A DNA stretch of 8,317 nt from an uncultured Ruminococcus sp. (GTDB lineage Bacteria; Bacillota; Clostridia; Oscillospirales; Acutalibacteraceae), in contig CACXGH010000139.1 in NCBI GenBank assembly GCA_902767175.1, positions 1 to 8,317 on the forward strand, in the 5' to 3' direction. A program made the position numbers and the translations under genes. Below are positions 1 to 5,649 of this stretch, piece by piece. How positions within the stretch are numbered: the stretch's first letter is position 1; each line of letters begins with the position of its first letter. The notes beneath the pieces are model-generated. The model was not told the DNA's origin. It did no database searches and saw only the letters and a program-made list of their open reading frames with translations.

Positions 1-1
1 G

Positions 2-226
2 GACGTTAAGGAATTCCTTGCTGTTATTGACACCTGTGAGGGTGATGTATTCCTGGTAACTGACGAGGGAGACCGCCTTAACCTTAAGAGCAAGCTTTGT
101 CAGCTTATCGGTTTTACACAGCTTATCGAAGGCGGCAAGATTACAAATGCTCATCTTGAATGTCAGAATCCAGAGGATGAGAGCAAGCTCTTCCGTTTCA
201 ATATGTTCGGTGCAAAAGCCGAGTAA
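2..226 (+). CDS. HPr-like small protein, C-terminal part (5' end outside window)
   Basis: An open frame enters from the left edge and ends at TAA 224-226, giving the last 74 residues of a protein whose start is not in the window. The visible part begins DVKEFLAVIDTCEGDVFLV and ends NMFGAKAE. The pattern 'VKEF ... DV-LV ... GD-LNLKSKL-QLIG' resembles the second half of HPr-like proteins, which carry a K-S-I/L-x-x-(I/L) segment after a short beta strand. Small divergent HPr-like proteins are common in Ruminococcus-type Clostridia. The phosphorylatable-histidine region would lie upstream, so I cannot say whether it could act as a PTS phosphocarrier; a degenerate, non-PTS paralogue is equally likely. 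It is followed 17 bases later by a strong terminator and converges on the protease gene. The reading frame is certain; the family call is tentative. Confidence 0.55.
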   Translation, partial: DVKEFLAVIDTCEGDVFLVTDEGDRLNLKSKLCQLIGFTQLIEGGKITNAHLECQNPEDESKLFRFNMFGAKAE

Positions 227-243
227 ATTTTCTGCATCATAAC

Positions 244-284
244 AAACACCGCACAGTTCGCTTATCGTTCTGTGCGGTGTTTTT
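244..284 (+). terminator. Intrinsic terminator of the HPr-like gene
   Basis: Arms 244-256 and 270-282 form a perfect 13-bp stem with the GC-rich core CACCGCACAG / CTGTGCGGTG and a 13-nt loop. A run of five T (280-284) ends the + strand copy, which suits the gene stopping at 226. On the minus strand the stem is followed by TTTGTTA, so it may also stop leftward transcripts weakly. Confidence 0.85.
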
Positions 285-291
285 GCATTAC

Positions 292-332
292 AAAGGCAGT
301 GTAATTTCCGTAACATACTGTATACTGCCTTT
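292..332 (-). terminator. Probable terminator of the protease gene
   Basis: AAAGGCAGTGTA (292-303) pairs with TATACTGCCTTT (321-332) through 12 bp including one G-T pair, with a 17-nt loop. It starts just after the protease stop codon (338). On the minus strand it is followed only by TTTGTAAT, so it is a weak terminator on its own; the stronger hairpin at 244-282 lies just beyond it and could act as backup. Confidence 0.55.
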
Positions 333-337
333 AAATA

Positions 338-3300
338 TTATCTGTTTTTCTTTTTCCTGCGTAAACAGATGAGCGTCAAGCATGACGAAGTAAATACAGC
401 AAGGCTGATTTCAAAAGATAAATTGCTGCTGCCTGTACTGAAGTTGACTATCACGGTCGGTGTTTTCTTATCCGTGCTTTCCTGACTGCTCTCATTTTTT
501 TCTATCTTCTTTACAACAAAGGTCTTATCGGTTTTATAGTTCTGTTTTGTAAGATCAAATGCTGCATAAGTGCTGCCGTCTGCAAGTGTGTAGTCGCAGA
601 TTATCCTGTAGCTGTTAGTTCCGAGAGGAAGATTTCTCAGCGGAAGGAGACCGTCCTCGTTGCTTGCACGGGTACAGTCAGGCGCAATAATGCTGACACC
701 CTGAACGGGATCGCCGTTTTCATCAACAAATCTGAGCATTGCTTCTCCGTATGAGTTGATATTTATCTGTTGTCCCTCACTACAGTTATATGCATCGTCA
801 ACAGCTTCAAGGAAAATTATATCCTTTTCAATGTCTGAATATTTCTTTTCATTCTCAAAAATGATAGTAAGATCCTCGTCCTCATATATTTCGTTTTTCT
901 CTTCCATTTTACCCTTGATGAATTTCTTGTATCGGGTAAGGTCATATCTGAAATGAAATCTTCGTGTTTCCGGGTCATAGGAATACTGAACGAAATTATC
1001 ATTCTTTCCCCAATATTGCAGAATATCATCATACATATCCATTGTGGAGCTGAGGTTGCCCTCATTATCGTGCTGTACGGCGCTTAGCCTTATGCCCTGT
1101 ATATAATGGTTATCGACTGCATCAACATAAAGATAAAGCTTGCCGTCATCGGTTCTTTGCAGGTAATAATCATCAAGCTGAGGAGCCGTATTGTCTACAT
1201 TTATTGTAAAGGCTGTAGATTCCGTTCTTCCTGCATTGCCGTCAGGTTCTACAGTTGAAGCAGTGAGCATCAGCTTATAGTTGCCCTCACTCAGAGTCGG
1301 CATAAGGTCGAAGTAGCTTTGCAGCTTATCAAGCTTTGAATGCTCGATAAAGTTGCTGTACGGACCGTCAGGCACTCCGAAATAACAGGAAATGTCTCCG
1401 AAGTTCGTGCGAAAGATAAGCTCGTTGTTTTCATTAAAGATACTCAGCGTAAAATCAAATGCTTCTCTCATAAGATAGACCGAAGGCAGCAGTACGGACG
1501 GAGATGATACAACATCATCGGGTATGCCAAGATATGAGCGCAGGCTGTTTCTTCCGAATGAGATCTGATAAGGCAGCCCCGTATAGCCGAATATATTCTT
1601 TCCTGCTGTTTCGGAAAAATATGACTCAGAATTGAATGACGATACAATAGAAAGTGTACTTCTCGCATCGGGAAAGCCTGTGTTTTTAGCATTCTCATCA
1701 AGATACATATTATCCGGGAATATCCTTCCCTTTGACCAATCTCCGCAGAAACCTGAGAACGGCAGACTGAGAACAGGCTCATTCTCGGCTCTCAGAAATA
1801 CAAAACCGTCTGTATAAAAGCCGTTGCTGAATATAACACTGTGGTTTCTGATATACGTCGTGTCAAGCTCTATGCTTACTGTTATCTTGACATCACTGCA
1901 GGGTCTGGCAGTTATTATATCGCATGGCTTTCCGTCAGATGAAACGGTAATTACCGCCCTGTCGTTGATATTTTCGGGAATGAGAGTATTTATATAGGTA
2001 AAACTGCCGGTCTTTTTATCCGTCTTTTTCTCGTATGCATCGGTCTGAAGAATAATTTCAGGTGTGAAGCTTATTTCCTTGTCAGAAAAATTGGTAAGAG
2101 TAAAATCAAAGCTGTATCTGCCGTCCTCACTTTCCCCCAAAGATACAGACGGCCGGCTGTCATTGCATGAAAGATACGCTTTTGTCGTAATAGCTGAGGA
2201 AAGATCAATGAGTCCGGCTCCCTGCATACGGGGACTGTAGTAATTTCCGCCTTCCCCTTCCGTATATTCAAGCGGCTGAGCCGTACTCATAAGCAGCTTA
2301 TAAATATATTCCTCGGTACTGTACGGAGAACGCAGCTCTGATGCTCCTGTTTCTCCGGCGAACTGTTTCATTATTGCATAAGCTCCGACAACAAACGGTG
2401 TTGACATTGATGTGCCTGACATCTTTGCAAAATCGTGATTTCTTACTGAAGAGAGAATATTATCTCCCGGAGCCGTTATTTCGGGCTTCAGCGTAAGGTC
2501 GGCAAGTGTACCGACTGATGAAAATTCTGATATGCTGCGCGGATCGCTTTCAGGCTGAGTCACAAGCCCTGTTGTCTGTCTTATTGAGACAGTGCCTGTC
2601 GGGTGCTTAAGAAAGTATTCCTTATTGGAGCTGTCAACGGAGTAGACAAAAAACTCCGATTCTTCATTCTTTGTTACTTCAAAACGGCTCTCTTTCTCCT
2701 TGCGGATAACAATCAACGCATAGCATTCCTTAGCTGCGGAATTTCTTATAAGCGTATCTACCGATAATTCTCCTTCGTCAAGTATGACAATCTTATCTTT
2801 TACATCAGTGCTTTCAAGATCTTTCTTAGTTCCGGTGCCCTTGATATAAACATAATCAACCTTGTCAACTTCCTCAGAATCCGGTATTTCAGAGCCTTCT
2901 GCGGATATATGCTTCAATTCGGGATAAAGATCGTCAAATCCGAGTCTGGAATAAATCAATTCCGCACTTACGGGAGTTTTGCTTTTATTAAAAACAAAGA
3001 AAAACGTATTTATGTATGTGTTCCGGGGTACCGATGACGCAACGGAGAACGCACCTTTAAGTGATGACGGTGAATTTATAGTACCATAGGTTATATATGA
3101 GGCGGGTATTTCATCTATGCCTATCGCATAGCCATTGTATGCATCATTGCCTGCAGCCGCTATAACAGCGGTTCCGCTCTCCAATAATTTAGTGTAAAGC
3201 TGTTTTCCTTCATAATCATGTGTAAGATATTCAACTGCACCATAGCTGCAGTTTATTACATCGGGTCCGAGCTTTACCGCATCGTCAAGTGCAGCCACAA

Positions 3301-4231
3301 TAGCTTCGTCCTTCAGTGTGCCGTCCTTATCGGATATTTTGAACAGTGCAAGCTGTGCATCGTAAGCCATACCCTTGAAATTATATGTTCCTTGACCGTT
3401 ATTATTTCCTGCGGCAATTCCTGCAACATGGGTGCCATGTGATATTGTCTTTCCCGAGTAACATTTATTATCGTTTTCTCCGTAGTCATACGCATAGATT
3501 ATCTTGCCGTTATAAAAAATGTCGTTGATATTGTATTTTGCAGAAATACCAAGCTTTCCTGAGGCGGCGATATGCTTGACATAGTCCTTGTTATATTTCA
3601 TACCCTTCGGTTTTGCGGAAAAAACGTCATGTCTTACATCAAATTCATTGTCAATTACGGCTATAAGCGTACCTTTGCCTGTGTAGCCGTTTTCATATGC
3701 AGTACTGATACCTGCTTCTTCCTTTGATGCCATGCCTATTGTATCGTATTCTTCGGGAGCAGGTTTTTTCTTTGATGTGCCGTTATCATTGTCATTTTCT
3801 GCGGGGCTGTCAATTATACTTTCCGTATGCGAGACCATGACATTCTTTACTCCGCTTACAGCCTTTATTGCAGGAATATCGGCAATATCAGCCTTCATTG
3901 TAAAGGCATTGGTTACGGCTGTAAAGCGTCTTGTGTCGGAAAAATCAGCCTGCGGTATCCTGATCTTTATTTCAGAGATAACACTGTTCTGACCGCTTAT
4001 TATGCTGTCAGAAACGTTTTTTCCATCATCAGAAAGTATAAGATCTCTTACTGTTTCGTATCTGCCGCTGCTGTTATTCACACTGTCAAGCAATGAAGCT
4101 TCACAAAGAGTGACGATAAGAACTGTACTTTTCCCTGTTTTTTCATTGTTTTCAAATGCCAGTGACGGAATAGAAAATGTACAGCAAAGCAGGCATAGTG
4201 TAGTTATTATTGAAATGATTTTTCTGTTCAT
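338..4231 (-). CDS. Secreted, membrane-anchored S8 serine protease (C5a peptidase/lactocepin-like)
   Basis: A 1297-residue subtilase, expected to be exported and to cleave proteins at the cell surface. Residues 1-25 are a signal peptide (NRK, then a hydrophobic stretch ending SLA). Residues ~35-140 look like an I9-type propeptide. The catalytic domain has Asp194 (AVIDNEFD), His265 (SHGTHVAG), oxyanion Asn362 (AAAGND) and Ser608 (SGTSMSTP), all intact. A PA-type insert lies at ~455-560 between Asn and Ser, as in C5a peptidases and lactocepins. An Fn3-like domain follows (~686-839, with the family-typical SNGFYTDGFV and GFCGDWSKG). Ig-like repeats lie at ~975-1155 and a CnaB/carboxypeptidase-regulatory-like domain at ~1166-1240. 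Then come an S/T/K linker, a hydrophobic segment (1271-1290) and RRKKKNR. No LPxTG is present; NFSTG (1263-1267) sits in its place. The ATG at 4231 has an AGGAG site 7 nt upstream, so the 11-codon TTG extension to 4264 is rejected. The family is secure; the substrate is unknown. Confidence 0.93.
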   Translation of the reverse strand: MNRKIISIITTLCLLCCTFSIPSLAFENNEKTGKSTVLIVTLCEASLLDSVNNSSGRYETVRDLILSDDGKNVSDSIISGQNSVISEIKIRIPQADFSDTRRFTAVTNAFTMKADIADIPAIKAVSGVKNVMVSHTESIIDSPAENDNDNGTSKKKPAPEEYDTIGMASKEEAGISTAYENGYTGKGTLIAVIDNEFDVRHDVFSAKPKGMKYNKDYVKHIAASGKLGISAKYNINDIFYNGKIIYAYDYGENDNKCYSGKTISHGTHVAGIAAGNNNGQGTYNFKGMAYDAQLALFKISDKDGTLKDEAIVAALDDAVKLGPDVINCSYGAVEYLTHDYEGKQLYTKLLESGTAVIAAAGNDAYNGYAIGIDEIPASYITYGTINSPSSLKGAFSVASSVPRNTYINTFFFVFNKSKTPVSAELIYSRLGFDDLYPELKHISAEGSEIPDSEEVDKVDYVYIKGTGTKKDLESTDVKDKIVILDEGELSVDTLIRNSAAKECYALIVIRKEKESRFEVTKNEESEFFVYSVDSSNKEYFLKHPTGTVSIRQTTGLVTQPESDPRSISEFSSVGTLADLTLKPEITAPGDNILSSVRNHDFAKMSGTSMSTPFVVGAYAIMKQFAGETGASELRSPYSTEEYIYKLLMSTAQPLEYTEGEGGNYYSPRMQGAGLIDLSSAITTKAYLSCNDSRPSVSLGESEDGRYSFDFTLTNFSDKEISFTPEIILQTDAYEKKTDKKTGSFTYINTLIPENINDRAVITVSSDGKPCDIITARPCSDVKITVSIELDTTYIRNHSVIFSNGFYTDGFVFLRAENEPVLSLPFSGFCGDWSKGRIFPDNMYLDENAKNTGFPDARSTLSIVSSFNSESYFSETAGKNIFGYTGLPYQISFGRNSLRSYLGIPDDVVSSPSVLLPSVYLMREAFDFTLSIFNENNELIFRTNFGDISCYFGVPDGPYSNFIEHSKLDKLQSYFDLMPTLSEGNYKLMLTASTVEPDGNAGRTESTAFTINVDNTAPQLDDYYLQRTDDGKLYLYVDAVDNHYIQGIRLSAVQHDNEGNLSSTMDMYDDILQYWGKNDNFVQYSYDPETRRFHFRYDLTRYKKFIKGKMEEKNEIYEDEDLTIIFENEKKYSDIEKDIIFLEAVDDAYNCSEGQQININSYGEAMLRFVDENGDPVQGVSIIAPDCTRASNEDGLLPLRNLPLGTNSYRIICDYTLADGSTYAAFDLTKQNYKTDKTFVVKKIEKNESSQESTDKKTPTVIVNFSTGSSNLSFEISLAVFTSSCLTLICLRRKKKNR

Positions 4232-4238
4232 AGTTATT

Positions 4239-4243
4239 CTCCT
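4239..4243 (-). promoter_or_regulatory. Ribosome binding site that fixes the protease start
   Basis: AGGAG lies 7 nt before the ATG at 4231. It begins only 4 nt after the T-tract of the pyrE terminator. The alternative in-frame TTG (4264) lies inside the terminator hairpin loop and could not be well initiated. Confidence 0.8.
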
Positions 4244-4247
4244 GCTG

Positions 4248-4274
4248 AAAAAAACGGAGCACAAAAGTGCTCCG
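4248..4274 (-). terminator. Intrinsic terminator between pyrE and the protease gene
   Basis: CGGAGCAC (4255-4262) and GTGCTCCG (4267-4274) form a perfect 8-bp stem with an AAAA loop (TTTT on the minus strand). Seven T follow on the minus strand (4248-4254). It starts 10 nt after the pyrE stop codon and ends 16 nt before the protease ATG, so it also sits inside the protease leader. Confidence 0.9.
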
Positions 4275-4283
4275 GCATTGATA

Positions 4284-4312
4284 ATTATGCTTTAGCGCCG
4301 TACTGCTCGTAA
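4284..4312 (-). promoter_or_regulatory. Possible weak promoter for the protease, overlapping the pyrE 3' end
   Basis: On the minus strand TTACGA (4307-4312), a 17-nt spacer and CATAAT (4284-4289) resemble a sigma-A promoter; the -10 overlaps the pyrE stop codon. Transcription would start near 4277, just ahead of the terminator hairpin. It is a moderate match inside coding sequence and could be chance. Confidence 0.3.
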
Positions 4313-4962
4313 TAAGCGTCAATAGCGGCTTTAAGGGTATCGTCAATAATAACCTTTCCCTTATATTCCTTATTATAGAGATGCTCAATGACCTCAGCCA
4401 TTGTTACGATAGCTGTCGTCTTAAGTCCGTATTTTTCCGAAATCTCACTAAGTGCGCTTTTTTCTGTCTGACCTCTCTCCATTCTGTCCACAGAGACAAC
4501 AAGACCTACAGGCTTTACATCGCCCTGAGCCATGATAATAGGCAGAGTTTCCTCAATTGATGTTCCTGCTGTAGTAACATCTTCGATTATAACTACCTTA
4601 TCGCCGTCATTTATCGGGCTGCCGAGAAGTATTCCCTTATCACCGTGGTCTTTTATTTCCTTGCGGTTTGAACAGTAGCGGATATCCTTATCGAATTTCT
4701 CGCTGATAGCAATAGCAGCGGTTACAGACAGGGGTATACCCTTGTATGCAGGTCCGAAAAGAACGCCAAAGTCAAGTCCGAAGCTATTATTTATAGCCTC
4801 TGCATAATACTGACCGAGTTTTCTGAGCTGAGCACCTGTTCTGTAAAAGCCTGTGTTTACAAAGAAAGGTGTCTTTCTGCCGCTTTTTGTAACAAAGTCA
4901 CCGAATTTAAGCACCTGACAGTCCACCATAAACTCAATAAATTCTTTTTTATACTGTTCCAT
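4285..4962 (-). CDS. pyrE: Orotate phosphoribosyltransferase
   Basis: A 225-residue cytoplasmic enzyme that joins orotate and PRPP to give orotidine 5'-monophosphate, the fifth step of de novo UMP synthesis. The PRPP-binding motif VVIIEDVTTAGTS lies at residues 123-135. The flexible catalytic loop is at 99-109 (NRKEIKDHGDK), holding the conserved Arg100, Lys101 and Lys104. GPAYKGIPLS (70-79) is the conserved nucleotide-phosphate region, and the N-terminal KFGDFVTKSGRKTPFFVN (19-36) is the usual OPRT hood segment. Length is normal for bacterial OPRTs. The ATG at 4962 is preceded 8 nt upstream by GGAGG (4971-4975). The gene stands apart from other pyr genes, with its own promoter and terminator. 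Its ~29-nt leader is too short to hold a PyrR-type attenuator. Confidence 0.96.
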   Translation of the reverse strand: MEQYKKEFIEFMVDCQVLKFGDFVTKSGRKTPFFVNTGFYRTGAQLRKLGQYYAEAINNSFGLDFGVLFGPAYKGIPLSVTAAIAISEKFDKDIRYCSNRKEIKDHGDKGILLGSPINDGDKVVIIEDVTTAGTSIEETLPIIMAQGDVKPVGLVVSVDRMERGQTEKSALSEISEKYGLKTTAIVTMAEVIEHLYNKEYKGKVIIDDTLKAAIDAYYEQYGAKA

Positions 4963-4997
4963 TTGACATACCTCCGGATAATGTATTAACTTATAAT

Positions 4998-5026
4998 ACT
5001 ATAGCACATTTTCCTGATAATGTAAA
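4998..5026 (-). promoter_or_regulatory. Sigma-A promoter of pyrE (extended -10)
   Basis: On the minus strand TTTACA (5021-5026), a 17-nt spacer ending in TGC, and TATAGT (4998-5003) form a good promoter with an extended -10 TGn element. The predicted start is near 4991, giving a leader of about 29 nt that contains the GGAGG site. Confidence 0.75.
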
Positions 5027-5038
5027 CAAAAAATGCAC

Positions 5039-5067
5039 AAAAAAAGAGCACGGACTCAAATCCGTGC
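5039..5067 (-). terminator. Intrinsic terminator of the HTH gene
   Basis: GCACGGA (5048-5054) and TCCGTGC (5061-5067) form a perfect 7-bp stem with a 6-nt loop. On the minus strand CTC and then seven T (5039-5045) follow. It lies 5 nt after the HTH stop codon and 13 nt upstream of the pyrE -35 box, so it insulates pyrE from the upstream gene. Confidence 0.85.
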
Positions 5068-5072
5068 CGTAT

Positions 5073-5336
5073 TCATTTTTTTGTGTCTTTTGTTTCTCTG
5101 CCAAGAAGGTAGTCTACCGATACCTCTAAGATATCAGCCAGTGCGACCAACTCAACATCGGTAACATATCTTATCTGACCCTCAAGCTTAGAAAGACCCG
5201 ATGCATTCATATCTACACCGTTTACCTGAAGCTGTGCAAGAAGCTCCTTCTGCTTCATACCCTTCTTTTTTCGTGCTTCCTCTACCCTTGTTCCGATCAG
5301 ATTTCTCGTTCCAAGAGCCTGCTTGCGTAATCTCAA
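5073..5336 (-). CDS. Small XRE-family helix-turn-helix DNA-binding protein
   Basis: An 87-residue protein made almost only of an HTH_3/XRE (Cro/CI-type) domain. Residues 14-25 (IGTRVEEARKKK) are helix 1. KQKELLAQLQ (28-37) is helix 2. MNASGLSKLEGQIR (43-56) is the recognition region with the typical S-x-L-S-K-L-E-G core. The domain ends with LADILEVSVDYLLG (66-79), and the rest is a charged tail. No ligand, oligomerisation or membrane domain is present. It may regulate its own promoter or a neighbour; nothing links it directly to pyrE or glgB. The frame can be extended to a GTG at 5351 (92 aa), but the only Shine-Dalgarno sequence (GAGGTG, 5344-5349) lies inside that extension and is correctly placed for the TTG at 5336. 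The family is secure; the target is unknown. Confidence 0.88.
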   Translation of the reverse strand: MRLRKQALGTRNLIGTRVEEARKKKGMKQKELLAQLQVNGVDMNASGLSKLEGQIRYVTDVELVALADILEVSVDYLLGRETKDTKK

Positions 5337-5343
5337 TTCATTG

Positions 5344-5349
5344 CACCTC
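5344..5349 (-). promoter_or_regulatory. Ribosome binding site favouring a TTG start for the HTH gene
   Basis: GAGGTG lies 7 nt before TTG 5336. The upstream GTG (5349-5351) overlaps this site and has only AT-rich sequence ahead of it. An ATG between the two (5340-5342) is out of frame and meets a stop within three codons. Confidence 0.65.
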
Positions 5350-5355
5350 ACTTGT

Positions 5356-5370
5356 GAATATTTGATATTC
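5356..5370. promoter_or_regulatory. Small inverted repeat in the HTH gene leader (possible operator)
   Basis: GAATAT-TTG-ATATTC forms a 6-bp dyad between the predicted transcription start (~5379) and the ribosome binding site. The position would suit autoregulation by the encoded HTH protein, but the dyad is short and AT-rich, so chance is possible. Confidence 0.3.
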
Positions 5371-5385
5371 CGTGTCGCTGTTAAG

Positions 5386-5414
5386 ATTATAAAAGATTAT
5401 CAAATAAATAACAA
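5386..5414 (-). promoter_or_regulatory. Sigma-A promoter of the HTH gene
   Basis: On the minus strand TTGTTA (5409-5414), a 17-nt spacer and a perfect TATAAT (5386-5391) are present. The predicted start is near 5379, leaving a leader of about 43 nt before TTG 5336. Confidence 0.7.
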
Positions 5415-5578
5415 TAGGAATTATGCAAGAATATTACAGGTTCACTTTGTTCAAAACATTAAATATGTATGTAATTACATACAAATATTAAATCAGATAT
5501 TTGTTTATGTTGATATATTTTTTGCTCAGGTGATTAAATTATCAGGAAAAAAATGTCGCATTATGTCTTTATTTGTGC
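5415..5578. other. AT-rich intergenic region between glgB and the HTH gene
   Basis: Together with the flanking promoter and terminator this makes a ~300-base gap without a supported gene. It contains the 18-bp palindrome at 5466-5483. I see no ribosome-bound ORF and no structured RNA that I recognise. Confidence 0.6.
5466..5483. promoter_or_regulatory. 18-bp perfect palindrome, candidate operator
   Basis: TGTATGTAATTACATACA is perfectly self-complementary with no spacer. It lies 52 bp upstream of the HTH gene -35 box, and about 95 bp beyond the glgB terminator. It is not followed by a T-tract on either strand, so it is not a terminator. The shape suits a dimeric repressor or activator; the cognate protein is unknown. 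Confidence 0.5.
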
Positions 5579-5612
5579 AAAAATATACGGAGCATTTTCT
5601 GCTCCGTATATT
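5579..5612 (-). terminator. Intrinsic terminator of glgB
   Basis: AATATACGGAGCA (5582-5594) and TGCTCCGTATATT (5600-5612) form a perfect 13-bp stem with a 5-nt loop. On the minus strand the stem runs into TTTTT (5583-5579). It lies 37 nt after the glgB stop codon. Confidence 0.85.
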
Positions 5613-5649
5613 CCTTATACAGCTGCTGTGCAGGCTGGTATTTATTAAG

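Noticed and set aside
4232..4264. Longer protease reading frame starting at a TTG
   Set aside because: The added 11 codons lie over the terminator hairpin and precede the Shine-Dalgarno. The ATG at 4231 starts a normal signal peptide.
3732..4295. Several + strand open frames antisense to the protease
   Set aside because: They are antisense to a gene with clear domain structure, overlap each other in different frames and lack ribosome binding sites.
4258..4300. Lipoprotein processing of the protease signal peptide (LLCC)
   Set aside because: The residue before the first Cys of the pair is Leu, not a small residue, so no lipobox is present; SLA at 23-25 is a normal signal peptidase I site.
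5009..5550. A 13-nt inverted match, ATTATCAGGAAAA, at 5538-5550 and in the pyrE promoter spacer (5009-5021)
   Set aside because: About one 13-nt match of this kind is expected by chance in a window of this size, more so in AT-rich DNA.
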